A stretch of DNA of 14,685 nt. It comes from CAYHKY01 sp964357355. GTDB lineage: Bacteria; Patescibacteriota; Microgenomatia; UBA10105. Numbering within the stretch: the stretch's first letter is position 1; every line of letters begins with the position of its first letter. Position numbers and translations under genes: made by a program. This document shows, one piece after another, positions 1-6,493 of this stretch. The notes beneath the pieces are model-generated. The model searched no databases, was not told where the DNA came from, and worked only from the letters and a program-made list of their open reading frames with translations. The stretch lies in contig CAYHKY010000034.1 of assembly GCA_964357355.1 (NCBI GenBank), positions 1-14,685 on the forward strand, in the 5' to 3' direction.

Positions 1-60
1 CCGACGCCGGCTGCTACTCCATCGCCCACACCAGCTGCTACTCCGTCGCCGACGCCTGCA
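1..60 (+). repeat. 24-base tandem repeat coding Pro-Thr-Ala linker
   Basis: Two 24-base units (1-24 and 25-48) and a partial third encode PTPAATPS-type octapeptides. The units differ at a few mostly silent positions. The array probably continues left of the window. It forms an extended, likely surface-exposed stalk. Confidence 0.7.
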
Positions 61-390
61 CCATACTGTGTTTACATCCGTGTGTATCGTTTGGTCGGAA
101 CGACTTGGGAACTCATAGATTTTGTTAACAATCCGCCGCAACCGGGAGAAACTATCTATTTTGCAGTTCGGGGTGGCGCCACAGCCGGTACATATACGCA
201 AGCCAGATTTAGGATTTATGCCAACGGTCAGATTCTCCCTGGGGATAATAACAATGCCGACGGATGGAGATATACCACCCAGCTTAACGCGGACGGGGAT
301 TTCTGGATAAGTTACACGTTGTCACTGACCCAGACCACCAGTTTCCAGGTAGGGGCTGAAGTCTTCTTTCCCGGATTCGGCTGGTTGTAA
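1..390 (+). CDS. C-terminal end of a surface protein: Thr-Pro linker plus beta-rich domain (5' partial)
   Basis: The reading frame is open from the first base, so the gene starts outside the window. The first 21 codons are a Pro/Thr/Ala linker. About 108 residues follow that look like a compact beta-rich domain, ending FGWL and a TAA stop. The domain matches the C-terminus of the gene at 3525-4898. Shared features are a Cys just after the linker (PYC against PFC), I-R-[VI]-Y-R, PG[ED]TIY, a GG turn, R-x-R-[IA], [FW][YI]-x-[YI] before YT, and an [EG]-[AE]-V near the end. There is no C-terminal membrane segment, so the protein is probably anchored by its missing N-terminus, as in that paralogue. 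The family is known to me only as a recurrent uncharacterised module of Microgenomates-like surface proteins. Function is unknown; an adhesive or stalk-tip role is a guess. It lies on the opposite strand to its paralogues. Confidence 0.8.
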   Translation, partial: PTPAATPSPTPAATPSPTPAPYCVYIRVYRLVGTTWELIDFVNNPPQPGETIYFAVRGGATAGTYTQARFRIYANGQILPGDNNNADGWRYTTQLNADGDFWISYTLSLTQTTSFQVGAEVFFPGFGWL

Positions 391-430
391 ATAAAAGAAA
401 CTGCTATAGCCTACATATTTGAATTTGTTC

Positions 431-451
431 CCTGCCTCGCCGGCAGGCAGG
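431..451. repeat. CCTGCC palindrome / stem-loop after the partial surface gene
   Basis: CCTGCCT (431-437) pairs with AGGCAGG (445-451) around a 7-base loop. A shorter alternative, CCTGCC with GGCAGG (442-447), is also possible. It is GC-rich against AT-rich surroundings and lies 41 bases after the stop at 390. No T-run follows on either strand, so it is a poor intrinsic terminator. It may be a dispersed palindromic repeat. Confidence 0.5.
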
Positions 452-492
452 CGGCCATATACCCCTCTAAGCTGCTATTGCAACCTTTTAGG

Positions 493-522
493 TTGCAAAC
501 CAGCGTAAGACGGGTATACAAT
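493..522 (+). promoter_or_regulatory. Promoter of tpiA-LCP operon, probably leaderless
   Basis: The -35 box is TTGCAA (493-498). After an 18-base spacer comes the -10 box TACAAT (517-522). The ATG at 529 begins only 6 bases after the -10 box, about where transcription should start. No Shine-Dalgarno sequence fits in between. Confidence 0.55.
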
Positions 523-528
523 AGACGC

Positions 529-1215
529 ATGTCCGCCTTGCCTTTTTATATCGTCGGAAATTGGAAAAGCAACAAAACGGTAGCAGAAGCAGTTCTTTGG
601 TGGCAGGAATTCTCCGCACTCTGGAGAAAATCACCTCCGGATATATCACATATCAAAGTAATACTGTGTCCCGCATTTATTCACCTTCAGTTGCTTGATT
701 CCCTGATTAAACTTACCACTATTCCCCTGCATTTGGGATTACAGGATGTATCAGGTTTTCCCGGAGGTGCATATACCGGTCAGGTGAGTGCTCAAATGGC
801 CAAAGACATGGCACATTTTACCTTGGTCGGTCATTCTGAGCGCAGAAAATATGTTAAGGAGACGGATGTGGAGCTTGGTGCCAAAGTAAATCAGGCGGTA
901 GCCTTTGGCATAGAACCAATTTATTGTGTCCAAAGCGAAGAAATGACCATCCCTTCTAATTGTCAGACAGTTGCTTATGAACCGGTGTGGGCAATTGGTA
1001 CGGGAACACCAGATACTCCCCAAAATGCAAGGAAGGTAGCTGGAGCTATCAAAGCCAGTCATAGTGAGGTAAAAACTGTGATTTACGGCGGAAGCGTTAC
1101 AGCTCAAAACGTCGCCGCCTATGTCGAAGAGTCACAAATTGGTGGTGTGCTTCCGGGAGGCGCAAGTCTGACACCCCTTTCATTTTATCAACTTATCTTA
1201 AATGCAGCCAGTTAG
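529..1215 (+). CDS. tpiA: Triosephosphate isomerase (short form)
   Basis: Cytoplasmic glycolytic enzyme interconverting dihydroxyacetone phosphate and glyceraldehyde 3-phosphate. From the ATG at 529 it has 228 residues. The active site is complete: Asn11 and Lys13 in GNWKSNK, His102 in LVGHSERR, Glu151 in AYEPVWAIGTG (the mobile phosphate-binding loop), then YGGSV (186-190) and a GG phosphate-binding turn near 206-211. Bacterial enzymes usually have about 250 residues. The missing part falls between the CVQSEE segment and AYEPVW, where the usual helix is nearly absent, much as in short archaeal forms. A TTG 51 bases upstream also opens the frame, but it lies inside the promoter, so the ATG is preferred. 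The gene overlaps the next by 14 bases and probably forms an operon with it. Confidence 0.96.
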   Translation: MSALPFYIVGNWKSNKTVAEAVLWWQEFSALWRKSPPDISHIKVILCPAFIHLQLLDSLIKLTTIPLHLGLQDVSGFPGGAYTGQVSAQMAKDMAHFTLVGHSERRKYVKETDVELGAKVNQAVAFGIEPIYCVQSEEMTIPSNCQTVAYEPVWAIGTGTPDTPQNARKVAGAIKASHSEVKTVIYGGSVTAQNVAAYVEESQIGGVLPGGASLTPLSFYQLILNAAS

Positions 1216-2269
1216 ACGGAAAAATCGAGTAATTATCGGCCTCGCAGTGTTCGGGGTGATTTTAGGAGTATGGTGGGGATACCAACGGCTTGCCTTTTAT
1301 GATTTACAACCGGCTAAATTGTGGTATCTGCTGACAGATCCGGGAGCGGGACTTAAAGGGATAAAGGAGCGTACAAATATTTTGCTTTTGGGAGTTGGCG
1401 GGAATACGCATGAAGGGGGAGATTTGACGGATACGATCATGGTTTTAAGCGTAGACAAGAAGGGTAATGATAGTGTGCTTCTTTCCATTCCCCGTGATAT
1501 CTGGGCGGCTGACCTCAAGGCTAAAATAAACAGTGCTTATGCAAACGGTGAAGCGAAAAAGCCGGGTGGCGGACTGACACTGTCCAAAGCGACCGTCGAA
1601 CAGATCATCGGCCTTCCGCTTCAGTACGGATTGTTAGTGGATTTTAACGGTTTTAAATCAATTATCGATGCCGTTGGCGGGATTGAAACTTGGGTGGCTG
1701 ATTCATTTACGGATTCCAAGTATCCGATAGCCGGCAAGGAAACTGCCGATTGTGCCGGTGACCCGGAATATAGTTGTCGCTATGAAACCGTCTCGTTTAC
1801 CCAAGGAAGTGAACACATGGATGGGGATCTGGCTCTAAAATATGTCCGTTCCCGCCATGCCGGAGGTGAGGAAGGGACTGATTTCTCAAGAAACCGCAGG
1901 CAACAAGCGGTGCTTTTGGCTTTAAAGCAAAAAGTGTTGAGGATTGGTATAATCACAGATTTCAGACGTCTGAAGTTACTCTGGCAAGCCGTCGATTCGG
2001 CGACAACGACTGATTTGACTGCCGGTGAAACGCTCTTGTTAGGGCGTCTATTTGGACTTGCCAGTTCCCATCACCGCAGCGTAGTCTTGACTCAAGATGA
2101 GCCCCAAAAAGGTACGCCCGGACTCCTCATCCATCCGCCCGAGCAGCTATATGGGGGAGCGTGGGTTTTGGTGCCTAAATATGACGGGTTTACCGCAATT
2201 CATCGGTATATAGCCTGCGTAATTGAAAATACTTCCGGTTGCGATCAGATCCTCAACCTGGAAAATTGA
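1202..2269 (+). CDS. LytR-CpsA-Psr (LCP) family cell-wall polymer transferase
   Basis: LCP proteins transfer undecaprenyl-linked glycopolymers onto peptidoglycan or other acceptors outside the membrane. This 355-residue protein has a short basic N-terminus, one membrane segment (about 10-28), and an LCP domain (about 58-245). Visible conserved residues are Asp77 in LTDT, Arg98-Asp99 in SIPRD, Asn110 in KINSAYANG, Arg216 and Arg218 in KYVRSRHA, and the block DFSRNRRQQ (227-235). These match the pyrophosphate- and metal-binding residues of the family. A loop with two Cys (184 and 192) interrupts the domain and could form a disulfide. About 100 C-terminal residues contain two more Cys and no recognised domain. 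The ATG lies inside the end of tpiA, which suggests translational coupling. The acceptor polymer cannot be told from the sequence. Confidence 0.93.
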   Translation: MQPVRRKNRVIIGLAVFGVILGVWWGYQRLAFYDLQPAKLWYLLTDPGAGLKGIKERTNILLLGVGGNTHEGGDLTDTIMVLSVDKKGNDSVLLSIPRDIWAADLKAKINSAYANGEAKKPGGGLTLSKATVEQIIGLPLQYGLLVDFNGFKSIIDAVGGIETWVADSFTDSKYPIAGKETADCAGDPEYSCRYETVSFTQGSEHMDGDLALKYVRSRHAGGEEGTDFSRNRRQQAVLLALKQKVLRIGIITDFRRLKLLWQAVDSATTTDLTAGETLLLGRLFGLASSHHRSVVLTQDEPQKGTPGLLIHPPEQLYGGAWVLVPKYDGFTAIHRYIACVIENTSGCDQILNLEN

Positions 2270-2390
2270 TTTACCGTAAGTTTACCGTAAGCGAGGCTAA
2301 TTAACGGTGGTTTTACCGTACCGTTACGGTACGGTGACGGTACCGCATACGGTGAAAAATACCGGGGAAAACGGTTCAGTTTACGGTAAC
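2270..2390. repeat. ACCGT/ACGGT repeat cluster at convergent gene junction
   Basis: The junction between the LCP gene (+) and the surface gene (-) starts with two perfect tandem copies of the 11-mer TTTACCGTAAG (2270-2280 and 2281-2291). The words ACCGT or ACGGT then recur to at least ten copies in 120 bases, in both orientations. The last one belongs to the stop-codon end of the gene at 2381. It is either a multi-hairpin terminator or a block expanded from the palindromic TTACCGTAA stop-codon motif. Confidence 0.75.
2315..2335. terminator. Perfect 9-bp hairpin, candidate bidirectional terminator
   Basis: ACCGTACCG (2315-2323) and CGGTACGGT (2327-2335) form a 9-bp stem with a TTA loop. On the + strand T2313-A2337 and a T-G wobble could extend it. 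A TTTT run precedes it on the + strand and would read as A's on the other, so the classical U-tract is missing in both directions. Its position between convergent genes is the main argument for termination. Confidence 0.45.
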
Positions 2391-2595
2391 GCAAACCCCA
2401 AAACCAGTAGTGCCATGCCTCCCATGATGAGGAATATAGTTGGCCAGGAAACTCCGGCCACCGGTACCTGAGGAATGACAGAAGGTGCGGGTGAGGCAGA
2501 TGCAGCTGGACCAGCACAGACACAATCAGTATCCGTCTGGCAGGCAGGATTTCTACAGGCTCCAGTAGTTTGTCCTGCGGCGATGTAACAGATCA
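2381..2595 (-). repeat. 215-base perfect direct repeat, copy 1
   Basis: Base-for-base identical to 4992-5206 (offset 2611), starting exactly at the stop codon. It encodes the second half of the Cys module, the linker, VPVAG and the C-terminal membrane segment. The bases on either side differ immediately. Confidence 0.95.
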
Positions 2596-3520
2596 AGTCA
2601 GATGGACATTGACTGTTTGAGCTGCAAGTATATCCGCAGAATGGTGACGGAACAGTGACTGTGGTTTGGGCGGTTGCCTGGTAGTCATTTTCACCGGTTT
2701 GATTTCCGTTTTTGTCATCGATGTGTCCGGTCACCAGATTTATGATAGTCGTACCTCCGCTGACTGTAGAATTGACAGTAACTTTGTAGTTACAGGTGAT
2801 ATAGTCGTTGACTGCCAAATCCCATGTATTTGCATTCTCGGTCAGGTCGCCTGCCACCCGGAATCGGTCAAGAGTAGCAGATTCCGCATCTGGTGTTTCA
2901 TCAAATCCATCCTGCAAATCGTCAATCTCAAAGCCCATGTTGCTGGTAGCTCCAGTAGCCGAATTCGTATAAGTGCACGCCATGCTGGGGGCTTTGTAGT
3001 CTGTGAAATCACTTAAGTTCTCGTCAAAATACACATCATACCCCGTGGTTGTACCGGTATTCTTAACACGTACAGTATAAGTTAGGGTATCTCCGGCAAC
3101 TGCCGTTGTCTTATCAACCATTTTTTCGACAGAAATATTAGGTGCGCCGCCGCCGATTCCCGGTGTGGGGGTTGGTGTAGGCAAAGGTGTAGCTAGAGGT
3201 GTTGCTAACGGTGTTGCCAAAGGTGTAGTACTAGGAGTAGGTTGAGGTGTGGCTAGCGGTGTAGGCGAGGGAGTCGCAAACGGGTTGGGTGTCGGAGTAG
3301 CCTCGGGCGTGGGTGTTGGTGAAATTACAGTAACAGTGAAACCAACTTGGCATGTAGGTACTGGTGAGCCTTCAACTGCTTTTGGTCGTGATTCCGGAGC
3401 AGTCGGTGCCACCGGTTTTTCCTGACCGACACGAAGGACAGTTAAAAGTGTCACCGCACCCAAGATGAGCGTGACTACTGCTATCAATATTATTGCCCAA
3501 TTTTTCTTCAGAAAATTCAT
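2381..3520 (-). CDS. Surface protein B: DUF11-like domain, Cys-rich module, C-terminal anchor
   Basis: This 379-residue protein has an N-terminal membrane segment (about 8-29) and a Thr/Pro-rich stalk (about 66-120, with TPLATPLA repeats). A DUF11-like beta domain (about 127-290) follows, with SVEKMVDKTTAVAGDTLTYTV and VKNTG as its hallmarks. An eight-Cys module (C295, 299, 305, 311, 322, 327, 333, 335) comes next. A short linker, VPVAG (352-356) and a hydrophobic segment end it at FALP with no basic tail. It should be displayed outside the membrane. DUF11 repeats are common in cell-surface and S-layer-like proteins, but the function is unknown. The ATG lies 4 bases after the stop of the gene at 3525-4898, so the two are co-transcribed. 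The last 71 codons are identical in DNA to those of the gene at 4992-6410. Confidence 0.85.
   Translation of the reverse strand: MNFLKKNWAIILIAVVTLILGAVTLLTVLRVGQEKPVAPTAPESRPKAVEGSPVPTCQVGFTVTVISPTPTPEATPTPNPFATPSPTPLATPQPTPSTTPLATPLATPLATPLPTPTPTPGIGGGAPNISVEKMVDKTTAVAGDTLTYTVRVKNTGTTTGYDVYFDENLSDFTDYKAPSMACTYTNSATGATSNMGFEIDDLQDGFDETPDAESATLDRFRVAGDLTENANTWDLAVNDYITCNYKVTVNSTVSGGTTIINLVTGHIDDKNGNQTGENDYQATAQTTVTVPSPFCGYTCSSNSQCPSDLICYIAAGQTTGACRNPACQTDTDCVCAGPAASASPAPSVIPQVPVAGVSWPTIFLIMGGMALLVLGFALP
3186..3233 (-). repeat. 12-base degenerate tandem repeat coding TPLA linker units
   Basis: Four 12-base units (starting at 3186, 3198, 3210 and 3222) each begin with GGTGT on the + strand. 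On the - strand they encode TPLA-type tetrapeptides in the stalk of protein B. Differences are mostly at third positions. Confidence 0.65.
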
Positions 3521-3524
3521 ATGC

Positions 3525-4898
3525 TTAATACCAACTACAGACGTTGTTTACCAACCGGCATACTTCTCCTTCAACCCTCACATTTGTGGTTGAAGTAAGT
3601 ACCGGAATTGTATAGGCGATATAGAACTCATCAGGATCTGTTGTATTTGTTTTGGGTTTTTTGTTAGTTGTTTCAGTGAATGCTCCTACTTGAGTGCCGG
3701 ATCTGGCTCTGATTCTGCCGCGGCTAAACGTAACAGGTGCATTTTGGGATCCACCCAAAATCGTCACATAGATGGTGTCACCAGGGACAAGTGTATTCAT
3801 CTGAGCCTGTGTGAGTCTGGTCCAGTTTGCGGCATTGGTGACTACACCCGTAACCCGATAAATCCTGATATCAGCACAAAATGGTGCAGGAGTTGGTTGA
3901 GGTGTAGCATGTGGAGTTGCTTGTGGTGTAGGTGCAGGTGTTGCCGGTGGAGTCCCAGGGGAAGCTGGAGGAGTTGCTCCGGGTGTGGCTGCCGGAGTGG
4001 GAGCGGGAGTTGCCGGTGGTGTGGCTACCGGAGTGGGAGCGGGAGTTGCCGGTGGAGTCGCACCTGGTCCTGTACCGCCTTTTGAACAGTGGCATTCTGT
4101 CGTTGTTCCATTACCACCAGAGGTGATCACACATATTCCATCCGTAGGTGGAACAGATTCACCGTCACAAATGTCATATATTTCACATGCAGCCCCTTCA
4201 GGTTTATCAGTGCAGTCATTTGTATTAGTTTGAGAACGATCACAATATGTATCCGGTACATTTGCAGCAGGTGGGACATCGCATATGGCACCACCAGAAC
4301 AAAAACATGTAGTAGATGAATCTTGCATCTTGCATAGTCCGGGAGTGTTGGTTACGGGATCAACGCATGCAGAATTAGTTTGTATACCCGCACAACCATC
4401 TGTAGAGATGGCGTTACACGTATCTGGCGGTGGTACCAGACATTGGCACGTACCATTATTATCATTGTCTTGGCACGTACCCGAAACCCCGCCAACAAAA
4501 CAAGAATTTCCAACTGCTTTAATAAGACAATCTATTGCCGATCCGGCAGTACAGGCAGATCCGGGTGGTGCAGGAGATGTTGCTGGTGTTGGTGAAGCAT
4601 AGACTAATGCCCTCTGTCTGATGTCTTGCTGTTGCTGCGCTAAAAATACCACTAAAGGCACAGTAACTGCGATGAAGAAAACGAGCAGAAGAATGTACCA
4701 ATTTTTGCGTTTATCAGGCGGATTGGTTTTTGAAGCAGTCGTAAATGAGTCGCCATTACCAGAACTATCATTTAGTGGTGCTTGAGGAAACTCTTGAGAG
4801 TCAGCAGGAAAATTACCCGCGAACGGGGGATTGACCGTAGTAACAATCAGGTTACTTCGTACACGTGTATGCCTGGCAGAAGGCGAATTTTGTTTCAT
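3525..4898 (-). CDS. Surface protein C: anchored Cys-rich protein with Pro-rich stalk and C-terminal beta domain
   Basis: This 457-residue protein starts with a polar cytoplasmic segment (1-66) and has one membrane helix (about 67-88, VFFIAVTVPLVVFLAQ) followed by QRALVYASP. A Cys-rich region (about 116-271, over 15 Cys) leads to a Thr-Pro-Ala stalk (about 280-338) and a 117-residue beta-rich domain (341-457) ending CSWY. There is no C-terminal membrane segment, unlike its neighbours, so the C-terminal domain is the free tip. The N-terminal anchor is nearly the same as in the gene at 4992-6410. The tip domain is homologous to the truncated gene at 1-390. A promoter lies just upstream, and protein B follows 4 bases downstream. 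Many Cys suggest extracellular disulfides. Function is unknown; adhesion or host contact is only a guess. Confidence 0.85.
   Translation of the reverse strand: MKQNSPSARHTRVRSNLIVTTVNPPFAGNFPADSQEFPQAPLNDSSGNGDSFTTASKTNPPDKRKNWYILLLVFFIAVTVPLVVFLAQQQQDIRQRALVYASPTPATSPAPPGSACTAGSAIDCLIKAVGNSCFVGGVSGTCQDNDNNGTCQCLVPPPDTCNAISTDGCAGIQTNSACVDPVTNTPGLCKMQDSSTTCFCSGGAICDVPPAANVPDTYCDRSQTNTNDCTDKPEGAACEIYDICDGESVPPTDGICVITSGGNGTTTECHCSKGGTGPGATPPATPAPTPVATPPATPAPTPAATPGATPPASPGTPPATPAPTPQATPHATPQPTPAPFCADIRIYRVTGVVTNAANWTRLTQAQMNTLVPGDTIYVTILGGSQNAPVTFSRGRIRARSGTQVGAFTETTNKKPKTNTTDPDEFYIAYTIPVLTSTTNVRVEGEVCRLVNNVCSWY
3983..4054 (-). repeat. 36-base tandem repeat in the Pro-rich stalk of protein C
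   Basis: Two 36-base units (3983-4018 and 4019-4054) differ at one base (3991 against 4027). They encode 12-residue PPATPAPTP-type units. The near identity suggests recent slippage, so stalk length may vary between strains. Confidence 0.85.
4644..4687 (-). repeat. 44-base identical segment shared by genes C and D (copy 1)
   Basis: Identical to 6150-6193. It encodes the core of the shared N-terminal membrane helix. The surrounding anchor is similar in protein but has diverged in DNA. Confidence 0.9.
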
Positions 4899-4948
4899 TT
4901 TCTCTATTGACTAGCGCAACTCTACTTCCCAAAAAGGAGAATAATTTC

Positions 4949-4977
4949 ATGGTAATAGTTCGTACAAGTGGTGTCAA
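4949..4977 (-). promoter_or_regulatory. Promoter upstream of surface genes C and B
   Basis: On the - strand a consensus TTGACA (4972-4977), a 17-base spacer and TACCAT (4949-4954) precede gene C by 50 bases. The 93-base gap to the gene upstream supports a separate transcription start, with a leader of roughly 45 bases. Confidence 0.55.
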
Positions 4978-4991
4978 TAGCTTAAATAAAA

Positions 4992-5206
4992 TTACGGTAA
5001 CGCAAACCCCAAAACCAGTAGTGCCATGCCTCCCATGATGAGGAATATAGTTGGCCAGGAAACTCCGGCCACCGGTACCTGAGGAATGACAGAAGGTGCG
5101 GGTGAGGCAGATGCAGCTGGACCAGCACAGACACAATCAGTATCCGTCTGGCAGGCAGGATTTCTACAGGCTCCAGTAGTTTGTCCTGCGGCGATGTAAC
5201 AGATCA
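4992..5206 (-). repeat. 215-base perfect direct repeat, copy 2
   Basis: Identical to 2381-2595, including all silent positions and the stop codon. The flanking parts of the two genes are much less alike. Confidence 0.95.
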
Positions 5207-6410
5207 TAGTTGAGGGACACTGCGTATTTTCCGTACAACTTGCATTGCAATAAGGCACCGGCGTTGTAGATGGTGTGGGTGAAGAATTAGGTCCGCCAAT
5301 CCCCGGTGAGGGAGTTGGACTTGGAAGTGGAGATGCACAAAGACAATTGGAACTGGCAGTGCATTGCGGATTACGGCAGAAACCTCCGTTGCAAATCATG
5401 CTTGTGGGACATTGGTTATCTGTTTGGCAGACTGAGTTGCATATTAGGGTGGGTGTTGCTGCCGGTGTTGCCGGAGGTGTCGCTCTGGGTGTTGGTTGCG
5501 GTGATATCCCTGGTGGATGTGTCGCCGCTGGAGTTGGAGCAGGGGTAGCTCCTTGACCGCAGATACAATCAGTTTTTTCCTGGCATGAAGGATTTCTGCA
5601 TACACCCAATGTCGGATGACATATCATGCCTACGGGGCATAGAGCAGAAGACGTACATGTTGAACCGCATTGCAATTGGGGTGTCGGTTGAGGTGTAGGG
5701 TTAATGGCTTGAGCACCGCAGGAGTCACCAAATTCATCAGGTTGGCAACGGACATTTCCATCTGCTGCCGTGTAAGCCTGGCCGGTGTTTACACTGTTGA
5801 ACGGTGCTCCACAGAAACAATTAAACAGGCCTTCGCATCCCACAAATCCGCCGTTATGCGGTTCTCCTCCGCTTAAACGGATTCTTCCTGCGCAGGTGCC
5901 GCCGCCGGTTGTTTGATCAGCGCATGCATCGTAGAAACTGCATGATCCGGTATCAATCTGGCCGTTGGAACAATAAGCTCCCACCATTCTGTTAAACGCG
6001 GGATTTTCAGAGTTGGTTCCCGGACAAATGCTGCTGTCATTTTTGCGGCAGTATATTTTGCCATGTTCACAAGTGCCTGTGCCTCCGCCGGGAGACGGTG
6101 AGGCATAGACTAGCGCCCGTTGGCGTAATTCTTGTGACTGCTGTGCCAGAAATACCACTAAAGGCACAGTAACTGCGATGAAGAAAACGAGCAAAAAAAT
6201 GAGCCATTTATTTCGGCGTTTGTCAGGCGGGTTAGATTGTGAAGATGCAGTTGTAAATGAGCCGACTTTGCTTGAACTGTCTCCTACAGGAGTTGGGGCT
6301 AATTCTTGTAAATCAGGAGGGATATCTCCTGCAACGGCCGGATTAACCGCAGAAATTGTCAGGTGATTGTGTTCTCGTAGATATGAGGCAGGCGGTTTAC
6401 GACTTTTCAT
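4992..6410 (-). CDS. Surface protein D: N-terminal anchor, three eight-Cys modules on Pro-rich linkers, C-terminal anchor
   Basis: This 472-residue protein has a polar N-terminus (1-68), a membrane helix (about 69-89) and a first Cys-rich region (about 114-232). Three copies of an eight-Cys module follow (248-284, 324-358, 388-428), separated by Thr-Pro stalks. VPVAG (445-449) and a hydrophobic C-terminus (about 452-469) end it at FALP. Each module has the spacing C-x3-C-x5-C-x5-C-x(4-10)-C-x4-C-x5-C-x-C, with CP before [ML]IC and an invariant CRNP. The third module continues into the 215-base block shared with protein B. Two membrane segments would make a loop outside the cell unless the C-terminus is processed. 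ATG 6410 follows a -10-like CATAAT by 7 bases. Function is unknown. Confidence 0.85.
   Translation of the reverse strand: MKSRKPPASYLREHNHLTISAVNPAVAGDIPPDLQELAPTPVGDSSSKVGSFTTASSQSNPPDKRRNKWLIFLLVFFIAVTVPLVVFLAQQSQELRQRALVYASPSPGGGTGTCEHGKIYCRKNDSSICPGTNSENPAFNRMVGAYCSNGQIDTGSCSFYDACADQTTGGGTCAGRIRLSGGEPHNGGFVGCEGLFNCFCGAPFNSVNTGQAYTAADGNVRCQPDEFGDSCGAQAINPTPQPTPQLQCGSTCTSSALCPVGMICHPTLGVCRNPSCQEKTDCICGQGATPAPTPAATHPPGISPQPTPRATPPATPAATPTLICNSVCQTDNQCPTSMICNGGFCRNPQCTASSNCLCASPLPSPTPSPGIGGPNSSPTPSTTPVPYCNASCTENTQCPSTMICYIAAGQTTGACRNPACQTDTDCVCAGPAASASPAPSVIPQVPVAGVSWPTIFLIMGGMALLVLGFALP
6150..6193 (-). repeat. 44-base identical segment shared by genes C and D (copy 2)
   Basis: Identical to 4644-4687. 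It codes the middle of the N-terminal membrane helix of protein D. Confidence 0.9.
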
Positions 6411-6417
6411 TTTATAA

Positions 6418-6423
6418 ATTATG
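6418..6423 (-). promoter_or_regulatory. -10 box of gene D, possibly leaderless
   Basis: On the - strand CATAAT lies 7 bases before the ATG at 6410. No convincing -35 box sits at 16-18 bases. A TTGACA further upstream (ending about 60 bases from the -10 box) is too far to pair with it. Confidence 0.35.
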
Positions 6424-6493
6424 AATTCTTACTTTTGTTACAATATTTTTACGGGTTAATTTTATGCTAAAGAGTGTAAAAATTATGTCAAGG

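Noticed and set aside
1..60. CRISPR array from short periodic repeats
   Set aside because: The repeats are in-frame coding units without unique spacers.
478..528. TTG start extending tpiA by 17 residues
   Set aside because: It lies within the promoter, and family members begin close to the GNWK motif, so the ATG at 529 is better.
2267..2269. TGA read as Gly (recoded genetic code)
   Set aside because: TGA ends the LCP and antitoxin genes at the expected places, and no gene needs TGA as sense.
3690..4233. Long + strand frames rich in Gly, Val and Ala or Cys, Trp and Arg opposite protein C
   Set aside because: They are the antisense of the Thr-Pro-Ala stalk and Cys-rich region. The repeats keep all frames open, and no family-like protein results.
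4852..4950. Possible 32-residue leader peptide (- strand) in front of gene C
   Set aside because: It overlaps the gene C start in another frame and its ATG is inside the -10 box, so it would not be transcribed.
4949..5038. + strand 29-codon frame with AAGGAG nine bases before its ATG
   Set aside because: It runs antisense into the duplicated end of gene D, has no recognisable product, and Shine-Dalgarno sequences seem little used here.
2381..5206. Diversity-generating retroelement template and variable repeat
   Set aside because: The two copies are identical, with no adenine-directed differences, and no reverse transcriptase is present.
5275..5556. Gly/Val-rich + strand frame opposite protein D
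   Set aside because: Same effect of antisense Pro-rich linkers; the - strand frame carries the conserved Cys modules.
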